Shown piece by piece: positions 48,655 to 57,070 of a stretch of DNA of 64,000 nt. Both the position numbers and the translations under genes were made by a program. Source of the DNA: Clostridia bacterium (GTDB lineage Bacteria; Bacillota; Clostridia; Christensenellales; Borkfalkiaceae); contig JAFVRR010000006.1 in NCBI GenBank assembly GCA_017504165.1, positions 1 to 64,000 of the forward strand, written 5' to 3'. Every line of letters begins with the position of its first letter. Position 1 is the stretch's first letter. The notes beneath the pieces are model-generated. The model did not search any database and was not told the origin of the DNA. It was given only the letters and a program-made list of their open reading frames with translations.

Positions 48655-49230
48655 ATGACTATACTTGAAGAGAAGATTTTAAAAGAAGGCAAAGTGTTAG
48701 ACGGTGGCATTTTAAAGGTTGACGGTTTTTTAAACCACCGCGTTGACGTGGCGTTTTCTGCCCTTCTCGGCAAAGAGATATACAATCATTTCAAAGACTG
48801 CGGAATTAACAAGATTTTAACGGTTGAGGCATCTGGCATCGGCCTTGCTTGTCTAACTGCGCAGTTTTTTAATTGCCCCGTTTTAATTGCTAAAAAAAGT
48901 AAATCTTTAAACATATCAAGCGACGTTTACTCGGCAAAAGTATATTCTTTCACTCACAAAACGGAAAATACCGTTTTAGTTTCTAAAGAATATCTTGACG
49001 CTAACGATAAAGTCTTAATCGTTGACGACTTTTTGGCTAACGGCAACGCGTGCGTTGGTCTTGTGGAACTAGTTAAACAAGCCGGCGGTGAAGTTAAAGG
49101 CGTTTCTTGTGCGATTGAAAAAACTCATCAAGGCGGTCATCAAAGACTTGTTGATATGGGCATTGACGTTTATTCCCTTGCCCGCATTAAAGATATGGTA
49201 GACGGCAAAGTTTACTTTATGGAAGATTAA
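48655..49230 (+). CDS. xpt: Xanthine phosphoribosyltransferase
   Basis: Salvages xanthine (and guanine) to the nucleotide with PRPP. 191 residues with the family N-terminus (ILEEKILKEGKVLDGGILKVDGFLNH), the type I PRTase motif VLIVDDFLANGNA (about 120-132) and a C-terminal Gly-His region. AAAGGA precedes the ATG. It is the first gene behind the guanine riboswitch, so guanine should shut it off. Confidence 0.96.
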   Translation: MTILEEKILKEGKVLDGGILKVDGFLNHRVDVAFSALLGKEIYNHFKDCGINKILTVEASGIGLACLTAQFFNCPVLIAKKSKSLNISSDVYSAKVYSFTHKTENTVLVSKEYLDANDKVLIVDDFLANGNACVGLVELVKQAGGEVKGVSCAIEKTHQGGHQRLVDMGIDVYSLARIKDMVDGKVYFMED

Positions 49231-49293
49231 TTAGTAATAAACCGCAAAAGCGGTTAAAAAATAAATATACCGTCAAGGTATAGGAGGTACAAT

Positions 49294-50544
49294 ATGAAGA
49301 AGTTTTTAACTATGTTGCTTACTGTTGTATTAGCGGTAAGCTCACTCGGTCTCTTCACTGCATGTGGTGGAGATGAAGAACAACAAGGTAGCAACGAAAA
49401 GATTGCTGCGCTTATCTGCTTACACGGTGAAGGTTCTTCTTACGACAAGAACTTTATCGACGCTTTCAAAGCAGCATGTAAAGCAAAAGGTCTCACTGAA
49501 GAACAATACACAATCGTTGTAGACATTCCAGAAGATGAACCAGCTTACGAAAAAGCAGCAGAATTTGCTGACGCTGGCTACAAAGTAGTTTTCGGTGATT
49601 CTTTCGGTCACGAAAAATTCTTAATTAAAGCCGCTAAAGAATTCCCTAACGTTCAATTCTGTCACGCTACTGGTACTGCAGGTGGTTTCTTAAATACTGA
49701 AGATACTTCTGACGATGCTCCTGCAAACTTCCACAACGCATTCGCATCTATCTACGAAGGTAGATACTTAGCAGGTGTGGCTGCAGGTTTAAAACTCATT
49801 GAATTATACGGTGAAGACATTACTGCTGACGAAGCTAAAATCGGCTACGTAGGCGCATGGCCATTCGCTGAAGTTAAATCAGGTCTTACTTCTTTCTACC
49901 TTGGCGTAAAATCTATCGTTCCTAACACAACTATGGAAGTTAGATTTACTAATAGCTGGTATGACCCAGTTGCTGAACAAACTGCTGCCGAAGCTTTAAT
50001 TCAAGGTGGTGCTAAACTCGTTTCTGGTCACGCTGACTCTTACGGTGTTCCAACTGCTTGTAAAAACGCCAACGTTCCTAACGTTTTCTATAATGGTACA
50101 ACTAACGAAGATACATTCGTTATCGCATCAAAAATTAACTGGCAACCATATTTTGAACATATGCTTGACGGCGTTATGGTAGAAGGTAAATCAATTGAAA
50201 AAGATTACTGTGGCACTTTAGAAAACGGCTCTGTTCAAATTACTGCTCTTGGTAAAGCTGCTGCAGAAGGCACTCAAACTAAACTTGACGAAGTTAAAGC
50301 AAAACTTATGTCTGGCGAAATTAAAGTATTTGACTGCGCTACTTTCACTGTAAACGGCGCTCCACTTACTGAATACCTTGCAGACGTTGTTGACACTGGT
50401 GACTTTACTGGCGAAACTAACGTTGTTAAAACTGAAGGTGGCAAAACTTACTTTGCTGAATCTGAATTCCGTTCTGCTCCTTACTTTGACCTTATCATCG
50501 ACGGTATCACTGTAGGCGCTGACGTTGTTACACCTGTTAAATAA
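49294..50544 (+). CDS. BMP-family nucleoside/purine-binding lipoprotein
   Basis: 416 residues. The signal ends in the lipobox LGLFTAC, with Cys24 as the anchor; the mature part matches the BMP/Med superfamily of ABC binding proteins (VVFGDSFGHE, ASIYEGRYLAGVAAG, IGYVGAWPFAEVKSG, HADSYGVPTAC). In Firmicutes such proteins (e.g. NupN) take up nucleosides; placement after xpt and a guanine riboswitch points to purine nucleosides or bases. AGGAGG precedes the start. A short hairpin (49240-49255) separates it from xpt. Codon use suggests high expression. Confidence 0.9.
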   Translation: MKKFLTMLLTVVLAVSSLGLFTACGGDEEQQGSNEKIAALICLHGEGSSYDKNFIDAFKAACKAKGLTEEQYTIVVDIPEDEPAYEKAAEFADAGYKVVFGDSFGHEKFLIKAAKEFPNVQFCHATGTAGGFLNTEDTSDDAPANFHNAFASIYEGRYLAGVAAGLKLIELYGEDITADEAKIGYVGAWPFAEVKSGLTSFYLGVKSIVPNTTMEVRFTNSWYDPVAEQTAAEALIQGGAKLVSGHADSYGVPTACKNANVPNVFYNGTTNEDTFVIASKINWQPYFEHMLDGVMVEGKSIEKDYCGTLENGSVQITALGKAAAEGTQTKLDEVKAKLMSGEIKVFDCATFTVNGAPLTEYLADVVDTGDFTGETNVVKTEGGKTYFAESEFRSAPYFDLIIDGITVGADVVTPVK

Positions 50545-50562
50545 AATTCAAACTAAAACTTT

Positions 50563-50590
50563 GGGCGGAGTTATTTGCTCCGCCCTATAA
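50563..50590 (+). terminator. Hairpin after the binding-protein gene (partial terminator)
   Basis: GGGCGGAG pairs with CTCCGCCC, followed by TATAATTTTATT. A weak T tract at this position is typical of binding-protein genes and would lower expression of the downstream ATPase and permeases relative to the lipoprotein. Confidence 0.7.
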
Positions 50591-50632
50591 TTTTATTATT
50601 AAAACACTAAAAATAAATTTGGGAGAACTATC

Positions 50633-52246
50633 GTGAATAATAGCGTTGCCCTTGAACTAAAAAACATTACGAAAACGTTTGGCAAAGTAGTTGCCAATAA
50701 AAACGTTAATTTAACACTTAATAAAGGTGAAATTTTATCAATCCTTGGCGAAAACGGCTCTGGTAAAACCACCCTTATGAATATGATTTCGGGTATATAC
50801 TACCCTGATGAAGGTCAAATCTTTATAGGTGGCGAAGAAGTTATAATATCTTCCCCTCAAGATGCTTTCAAATATAAAATAGGTATGATACACCAACACT
50901 TTAAACTCGTTGACGTATTTACCGCCGCCGAAAACATAGTGCTTGGCGTAAATGACAAATTTAATCTTAAAGAAGTAAACTCCCGTGTTGAAGAAATCGC
51001 TTCAAAATACGGTTTTGAAATAGATGCTAAAAAATACGTTTATAATATGGCGGTATCTGAAAAGCAAACGGTTGAAATTATTAAAGTTTTATACCGTGGC
51101 GCAGATATCTTAATTCTTGACGAGCCTACCGCCGTTTTAACCCCGCAAGAAACTCAAAAACTCTTTGACGTTTTAAGAAAAATGCGTGAAGACGGTAAAT
51201 CTATTATAATAATAACCCACAAACTCAACGAAGTTATGGAAATTTCCGACCGCGTTTCTATTCTTAGAAAGGGCGAATACGTAGCAACGGTTGACACTAA
51301 AGACACTAACGAAAAAGAACTTACCGAAATGATGGTCGGCAAAAAAATCGACCTTAAAATTGAAAGGACGGAAACGGACTTTGATAAACCACTCCTTGAA
51401 ATTAGAAATTTATCAATCAACGGTGACGACGGTTCTAGAAAAATTGAAGACGTAAGTTTTTATATCCGTGGCGGAGAAATTCTTGGCGTTGCAGGTATAG
51501 CGGGTTGCGGTCAAAAAGAACTTTGCGAGGCAATTGCAGGACTTAGAAAGATTGAAAACGGCGCAATTTGTCATAAGGGCGAAAGCATCGTAGGTCTTCC
51601 CGCAAAAGAAATTATCGATAAAGGCATTTCTATGAGTTTTATTCCCGAAGATAGACTTGGTATGGGTCTTGCCCCTAACTTCTCTATTACGGATAATATG
51701 ATGCTTAAAACTTATAACGACAATAAAGGTCCTTTCGTAGATAGAAAAACCGCTAGAAAGAACGCGGAAAACTTAATTAAAAAACTTGAAATTGTTACCC
51801 CATCAACAGAAACGCCTGTTAGAAGATTATCTGGCGGTAACGTACAAAAGGTACTTGTTGGGCGTGAAATAGAGTCCTCCCCTAACGTTATAGTAACGGC
51901 GTACCCCGTTCGTGGTCTTGACATAAATAGTTCGTACGCAATTTACAACATTTTAAACGACCAAAAGGCAAACGGCACGGGTATTTTATTTATCGGCGAA
52001 GACTTGGACGTAATGCTTGCCCTTTGCGATAAGATTATGGTACTTTGCCACGGCAAAAATATGGGTATTGTTCACGCCAAAAAGACTACAAAAGAAGAAC
52101 TTGGTCTTATGATGACGGGCTCGCTTGACCTTGCAGAAGTTAAAAACAAAGAATACGGTAAAGCAAAAGATAGCCACTTAACTGAAAAAGAATGGAATGA
52201 ACAACAAGCAGAAAACGAAAATAAAGGAGGTAACGACAATGGCTAA
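50633..52246 (+). CDS. ABC transporter ATP-binding protein with two cassettes (NupO-like)
   Basis: 537 residues in two ABC domains. Cassette 1: Walker A GENGSGKTT (about 38-46), degenerate signature MAVSEKQ, Walker B LILDEPTAVL. Cassette 2: degenerate Walker A GIAGCGQKEL, signature RLSGGNVQK, and a Walker B where PVRGLD replaces the usual (A/D)EPTRGLD. Such asymmetry is normal for this family, as in RbsA/YufO. Start codon is GTG, with GGGAGA before it. Part of the purine-uptake operon. Confidence 0.92.
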   Translation: MNNSVALELKNITKTFGKVVANKNVNLTLNKGEILSILGENGSGKTTLMNMISGIYYPDEGQIFIGGEEVIISSPQDAFKYKIGMIHQHFKLVDVFTAAENIVLGVNDKFNLKEVNSRVEEIASKYGFEIDAKKYVYNMAVSEKQTVEIIKVLYRGADILILDEPTAVLTPQETQKLFDVLRKMREDGKSIIIITHKLNEVMEISDRVSILRKGEYVATVDTKDTNEKELTEMMVGKKIDLKIERTETDFDKPLLEIRNLSINGDDGSRKIEDVSFYIRGGEILGVAGIAGCGQKELCEAIAGLRKIENGAICHKGESIVGLPAKEIIDKGISMSFIPEDRLGMGLAPNFSITDNMMLKTYNDNKGPFVDRKTARKNAENLIKKLEIVTPSTETPVRRLSGGNVQKVLVGREIESSPNVIVTAYPVRGLDINSSYAIYNILNDQKANGTGILFIGEDLDVMLALCDKIMVLCHGKNMGIVHAKKTTKEELGLMMTGSLDLAEVKNKEYGKAKDSHLTEKEWNEQQAENENKGGNDNG

Positions 52247-53462
52247 TAATAAAACTATTCACGAACCCCTTTTACACATCGTTAAAAGAGACAATATATC
52301 AATAGCAAAGAAAATTTCAATTTACGCTATTGCCATTTTAGTTTCTCTTCTTCTTGGCGGTATTATTTGCTCTATCGTTTCCCCTCGTGGTAACGTAGGT
52401 AAATTCTTCACTTCATTATACGAAGGTTGTTTTGGAACTAAGAGAAAAACTTGGCTTTTCTTTCAAGAATTTTCACTTTTACTTGCCGTTTCTATGGCGC
52501 TTATCGTATCGTTTAAAATGAAGTTTTGGAACTTGGGCGCTAACGGTCAAATTTTAATGGGTGGTCTTGCATCTATTGCTTGCTCTTACTATTTAGGCGG
52601 TAAAATAAACGAATCTCTATTAATTGTTTTATGCGTATTATCAAGTATGTTAGCAGGCGCAATTTGGGCGGTAATTCCCGCTATTTGTAAAGCATTATGG
52701 AACACTAACGAAACCCTTTTTACTTTAATGCTTAACTACATTGCGTCGGGACTTGTCAACTTATTTATAGCAATTTGGGTAACGGGTGGTTCTGGTATCT
52801 TAAATCCGCTTGCTTATGGTAAATTACCTGAGATTTATAACAAATATTTACTTATAGTTTTATTCGGTATTATAATTACAATAATAATTACTATTTATTT
52901 AAGATATACTAAACACGGCTACGAAATCTCTGTTGTCGGCGATAGCCCAAATACCGCTAGATATATAGGCATCAACGTTAAAAAAGTTATTATTAGAACT
53001 TTAATTTTATCGGGTATTATTTGTGGTATCGTAGGTTTACTTTTAACAAGTGGTATGTCAAATAATATTAGTGCCGATAAAGCAGGTAACCGTGGTTTTA
53101 CCGCTATTATGACTACTTGGCTTGCCAACTGTAATCCACTTTTCGCAATAGCAACTTGCGGACTTGTTGTATTTATCACTAAAGGTATGGAAATGGTTAG
53201 ACCAACTTTCGGAATGCTTGACGACACCATTTCAAACTTAGTTATTGGTATAGTTTACTTCTTTATTATCGCTTGCGCTTTCTTTGTTCAATATAAGATA
53301 GTATTTAATGCTAAAACTACTGCTATATTAAATAAAATTGCAACACCGTTTATTTGGGTATACGATAAAATTAAACTAGGCGTTTTATTTATAATAGAAA
53401 AAATAAAACCTATCTTTAACAAAATAGTTAAAAAAGAAAATACTGAAAAGGAGGATAAATAA
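52239..53462 (+). CDS. ABC transporter permease (NupP-like)
   Basis: 407 residues with about ten membrane segments and the conserved FWNLGANGQILMGG signature of the BMP-linked permease family. The start at 52239 has GGAGG eight bases ahead and overlaps the ATPase stop by eight bases; an earlier in-frame ATG has no ribosome binding site. Basic C-terminal tail (KIKPIFNKIVKKE). One of two permeases forming the heterodimeric channel. Confidence 0.9.
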   Translation: MANNKTIHEPLLHIVKRDNISIAKKISIYAIAILVSLLLGGIICSIVSPRGNVGKFFTSLYEGCFGTKRKTWLFFQEFSLLLAVSMALIVSFKMKFWNLGANGQILMGGLASIACSYYLGGKINESLLIVLCVLSSMLAGAIWAVIPAICKALWNTNETLFTLMLNYIASGLVNLFIAIWVTGGSGILNPLAYGKLPEIYNKYLLIVLFGIIITIIITIYLRYTKHGYEISVVGDSPNTARYIGINVKKVIIRTLILSGIICGIVGLLLTSGMSNNISADKAGNRGFTAIMTTWLANCNPLFAIATCGLVVFITKGMEMVRPTFGMLDDTISNLVIGIVYFFIIACAFFVQYKIVFNAKTTAILNKIATPFIWVYDKIKLGVLFIIEKIKPIFNKIVKKENTEKEDK

Positions 53463-53463
53463 T

Positions 53464-54438
53464 ATGGTATCACTTTTAGCAAGTGCAATTGGCTTTATGC
53501 CTTTCTTCCTTTTTGGCTGTACGGGTGAAATTATTACCGAAAAATCAGGTCACTTAAACCTTGGTATTCCCGGTATTATATGCGCCGGTGGTGCGGGTGG
53601 TTGTTTGGCTGTTTCTATTTATATGAATTCAATTAACGGCGCTACCCCGAACTATATTTTACTTATTTTAATTTCTATTATCGGTGCGTTTTTACTTGCA
53701 GGTTTGCTTGGTTCTATCTACGCATTTTTAACGGTATCTCTTAAATGCAACCAAAATATTTCCGGTTTAGCGTTAACGACTTTCGGTACGGGGTTGACCC
53801 AATTCGTAATGAAAAACTTTGTTGATATAAACGATATTTCAACTGCTTCTACTTTATTTAAATTAAACCTTCCGTTTGCCAATAGCCTTGGTTGGTTTGG
53901 CGAAATATTCTTATCTCACGGAATATTGGTTTATATTGCTACCGCCATTGCAATAATTACGGCTTACGTCCTTAACAAAACTAAAATCGGCTTACACTTA
54001 CGCGCCGTAGGTGAAAACCCTGCTGCTGCGGACGCCGTTGGCATTAAAGTAGATAGATATAAATACCTTGCAATTTTAATCGGCTCAGGAATAGCAGGTC
54101 TTGCAGGATGTTTCTTTATATTAGACTATATTCAAGGTGGTTACGATAGTTATTATATTATGGAATCACTTGGTTGGCTTTCAATCGCGCTTGTTATCTT
54201 TACCCTTTGGAAACCTAACTTTGCAATAGTAGGCTCAATTATTTTCGGTGCATTATACATTTTACCTAACGCGAATATCGTTGCATCTATCACAACTCAA
54301 ACTGCTATTAAAAAAGTAATAGAACTTATTCCTTACATCGTAACAATTTTAGTATTGCTTTTCATTAGTATATCAGGCTCTAAAAAAGCCCAACCACCAG
54401 CATCGCTTGGCGTTAACTACTTTAGAGAAGAAAGGTAA
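53464..54438 (+). CDS. ABC transporter permease (NupQ-like)
   Basis: 324 residues, about nine membrane segments, with the paired-permease motif GEIITEKSGHLNLGIPGII and LRAVGENPAAADAVGI. GGAGG precedes the ATG two bases after the previous gene. Last gene of the riboswitch-controlled purine operon; terminator at 54460-54486. Confidence 0.92.
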   Translation: MVSLLASAIGFMPFFLFGCTGEIITEKSGHLNLGIPGIICAGGAGGCLAVSIYMNSINGATPNYILLILISIIGAFLLAGLLGSIYAFLTVSLKCNQNISGLALTTFGTGLTQFVMKNFVDINDISTASTLFKLNLPFANSLGWFGEIFLSHGILVYIATAIAIITAYVLNKTKIGLHLRAVGENPAAADAVGIKVDRYKYLAILIGSGIAGLAGCFFILDYIQGGYDSYYIMESLGWLSIALVIFTLWKPNFAIVGSIIFGALYILPNANIVASITTQTAIKKVIELIPYIVTILVLLFISISGSKKAQPPASLGVNYFREER

Positions 54439-54459
54439 TAAAAACTTAAAAACAAACGA

Positions 54460-54486
54460 AAAACCGTGCTATAGCACGGTTTTTTA
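54460..54486. terminator. Bidirectional terminator between the transporter operon and recF
   Basis: Perfect palindrome AAAACCGTGCTATAGCACGGTTTT with flanking T and A runs between convergent genes. Confidence 0.9.
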
Positions 54487-54488
54487 AT

Positions 54489-55586
54489 TTATTGTTCGCT
54501 TATTATTTCGCCATTTTCTATTATAAAATGCTTTGCGTTTTCAATAGTTTTCAGTTCGCTTGTAAGTTCAGTACAAGTGATAATTGTTTGAATGTTTTTA
54601 ATTCTATCTATAAGCCTACTTCTACGCTTTTGGTCAAGTTCCGAAAGCGCGTCGTCTAATATTAAAACGGGGTATTCGTTAAACCTATTTTTGAAAATTT
54701 CTAGTTCGGCAAGTTTTAATGATAACGCCGAAGTTCGTTGTTGACCTTGCGAACCGTAAATTCTAACGTCTTCACCAGAAATTTTAATTTTAATATCGTC
54801 GCGATGCGGTCCAACGCTTGTATAGCCTAAAATTATATCCTTTTCCACCCTTTCGGTCAGCGCCCTTAACAAACAATCTTTAACGTTATATTCGTCTTCA
54901 ATATATCCGCTTTCAAGCGAAATTTCTAAACTTTCATTCCCGCCCGTTATAAAACTATGCGCGTTACTCGCAAAAGGCTTTAACATTTTGATAAAATCTA
55001 GCCTTTCCTTAATGATAATTTCGGCGTATTCTGATAGTTGCGCGTCCCAAAGCGGTAGAGTTTCGTAAACCACTTCTTTATCGGGGTTTTTAAGCAAGTC
55101 GTTTCTTTGCTCGATAATTTTGCGGTATTTTTGAAGGGCGTAGAAATACCTTTTGCTCATTTGCGAAAGAGATATATCCATAAACCTACGCCTATCTTCT
55201 GGGCTTTCTTTAATAAGTTTTAACTCTTCAGGGTTAAAAAATACCGAGTTTAAGTTGCCCATAAGTTCGCCAATTTTTTTAATAGGTACGCCGTTTACTA
55301 AAATTTCTTTATTTTTTTTGTCCGAAAATTTTATATCAATTTTAACGTCCCCGTAAGAAGAGTTAGCAACGCCCGATATAGTAGCGCTATCGCTACCGTA
55401 TTTAATAACCTGTTTATCACGAGTTGCGCGCGGAGAATAGCCCGTACAAAGATAAAAAATAGCCTCTGCACAGTTGGTTTTACCTTGAGCGTTATCACCC
55501 GTTAAAATATTAATACCGTTAGAAAAACTAAAACTAGCCTTTTCATAGTTGCGGTAATTTTGTAAAGTTAAATTTTTTATATACAT
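54489..55586 (-). CDS. recF: DNA replication and repair protein RecF
   Basis: 365-residue SMC-like ATPase. Walker A GDNAQGKTN (about 31-39), signature LSQMSKRYFYALQKYRKII, GSQGQQRTSALSLKLAEL and Walker B LILDDALSELD are present. It loads RecA at gaps with RecOR. Usually it follows dnaN near dnaA; here it is divergent from dnaA across 139 bases, with no dnaN in the window. Confidence 0.95.
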   Translation of the reverse strand: MYIKNLTLQNYRNYEKASFSFSNGINILTGDNAQGKTNCAEAIFYLCTGYSPRATRDKQVIKYGSDSATISGVANSSYGDVKIDIKFSDKKNKEILVNGVPIKKIGELMGNLNSVFFNPEELKLIKESPEDRRRFMDISLSQMSKRYFYALQKYRKIIEQRNDLLKNPDKEVVYETLPLWDAQLSEYAEIIIKERLDFIKMLKPFASNAHSFITGGNESLEISLESGYIEDEYNVKDCLLRALTERVEKDIILGYTSVGPHRDDIKIKISGEDVRIYGSQGQQRTSALSLKLAELEIFKNRFNEYPVLILDDALSELDQKRRSRLIDRIKNIQTIITCTELTSELKTIENAKHFIIENGEIISEQ

Positions 55587-55605
55587 AACTACTACTTTGA
55601 AATTG

Positions 55606-55634
55606 TTGATTTTTACTTAAACTTATTGTATAAT
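55606..55634 (+). promoter_or_regulatory. Sigma-A promoter of dnaA
   Basis: TTGATT (55606-55611), 17-base spacer, perfect TATAAT (55629-55634), about 90 bases before the dnaA start. Confidence 0.7.
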
Positions 55635-55655
55635 GATTAGTGCCATAATTGTAAA
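55627..55655 (-). promoter_or_regulatory. Probable promoter of recF
   Basis: TTTACA (55650-55655), 17-base spacer, TATACA (55627-55632) on the minus strand, overlapping the dnaA -10 region, so dnaA and recF initiation may compete. Confidence 0.4.
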
Positions 55656-55663
55656 ACAATTAT
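55645..55663. promoter_or_regulatory. Inverted repeat between recF and dnaA (possible operator)
   Basis: Perfect 8-bp inverted repeat ATAATTGT/ACAATTAT around AAA, downstream of the dnaA -10 and overlapping the recF -35. Its position would let a dimeric regulator block both. No canonical DnaA box (TTATCCACA) was found in this gap. Confidence 0.4.
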
Positions 55664-55725
55664 CGCTTTTATAGTATATCATACTTTCTAGATTTTTGCA
55701 AAATAATTTTAAACGGAGAATACAA

Positions 55726-57069
55726 ATGGAAAATTACGAAATAATTTGGAAAAAGGCGTTGCCTATACTTGAAAATTCAATATCGGGGATAAACTATACA
55801 ACGTGGATAACCGCGCTTACCCCTATCGATATAAAAGGCACGAAACTCGTTCTCCTTGCAAAATCGGAAGTACACGCGGGAATGGCAAGAACAAACCTTA
55901 AAAAAATAATCTTATCTACTCTGCGCGAACTTGATATGGGTGTAACGGAAATTGAAATTTTCGTAGGGAACGATAAAGAAGAATATCTCTCGCGCGAGCC
56001 TGAGAAGGAAAACAAACCCGCAATAGAAAGCGCGCCAATCAACCCTAACTACACTTTCGACAGTTTCGTCGTAGGCGAATCTAATAGATACCTTTACGCC
56101 GCGGCAAAAGCCGTTTCTGAAGAACTTAGCACAAGTTACAATCCCCTTTTCATTTACGGCGCGTCAGGGCTTGGCAAAACGCACATAATGCACGCTATTG
56201 CCAACCACATTAAAAAAACTAGCCCTAAAAAGAACGTCGTTTACGTTACTTGCGAACAATTCACTAACGAACTTATAGATAGAATTCGTTTAGGTAAAGC
56301 CTATTCAACGGATATTTCCGATTTTAGGCAACACTACAGAAACGTTGACGTGTTGATTATTGACGATATTCAATTTTTATCTAAAAAACAATCGACGCAG
56401 GAAGAATTTTTCCACACCTTTAATGCTTTATACGGCGCAAACAAGCAAATTATCTTATCTGCCGACGTAGAGCCTAGCAAAATCGCCCTTTTAGACGAGA
56501 GGTTAAAAACTAGATTTGAAGGCGGTCTTAAAGCGCAAGTTCTTCCACCTGATATCGAAACGAAAATCGCAATTTTACAAAAGAAGGCGGAATTCAAAAA
56601 ATACGTACTCAGTTTAGACGTTGCCTCCTTTATTGCCGAAAACTCCGGCGATAACGTAAGAAATTTGGAAGGCTTACTCAACAAAGTAATATTCTCCGCT
56701 ATTCTTCACGAAGCGCCTATCACCTTAGAACTTGCTACCGACGCGTTAAGAGATAGCATTTCTACCGAAAATAAAGAAAGTATTACGACTACTAGAATTA
56801 TCGACGTTGTTTGCTCTTTCTACAACGTTAAAAAGGAAGACGTTTTATCTAAAAAGCGTAACAAAGAACTAGTAGAACCAAGGCAAATGTGCGCTTATTT
56901 AATGACTGAACTTATGTCTATTCCGCTTGTAACTATCGGCCAAGCGCTCGGCGGTAAAGACCACGCTACGATTATTCACTCTAGGAATAAAATAGCCGAA
57001 CTTATGAAAATTAACGACAGAATTGAAAGGGATATAAACGACCTTAAAAACCTTATAATGAAAAAATAA
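55726..57069 (+). CDS. dnaA: Chromosomal replication initiator DnaA
   Basis: 447 residues. Domain I at the N-terminus (about 1-80), a linker, the AAA+ domain III with Walker A YGASGLGKTH (about 145-154) and Walker B VLIIDDIQFL, and the DNA-binding domain IV with GGKDHATIIHSRNKI near the end. The start at 55726 is chosen because GGAGA precedes it; the open frame extends a little further upstream. It is followed one base later by mnmG, unlike the common dnaA-dnaN order. Confidence 0.97.
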   Translation: MENYEIIWKKALPILENSISGINYTTWITALTPIDIKGTKLVLLAKSEVHAGMARTNLKKIILSTLRELDMGVTEIEIFVGNDKEEYLSREPEKENKPAIESAPINPNYTFDSFVVGESNRYLYAAAKAVSEELSTSYNPLFIYGASGLGKTHIMHAIANHIKKTSPKKNVVYVTCEQFTNELIDRIRLGKAYSTDISDFRQHYRNVDVLIIDDIQFLSKKQSTQEEFFHTFNALYGANKQIILSADVEPSKIALLDERLKTRFEGGLKAQVLPPDIETKIAILQKKAEFKKYVLSLDVASFIAENSGDNVRNLEGLLNKVIFSAILHEAPITLELATDALRDSISTENKESITTTRIIDVVCSFYNVKKEDVLSKKRNKELVEPRQMCAYLMTELMSIPLVTIGQALGGKDHATIIHSRNKIAELMKINDRIERDINDLKNLIMKK

Positions 57070-57070
57070 T

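Noticed and set aside
55587..55725. Replication origin in the recF-dnaA gap
   Set aside because: No TTATCCACA-type DnaA boxes or A/T-rich unwinding block with repeats; retained only as a weak possibility.
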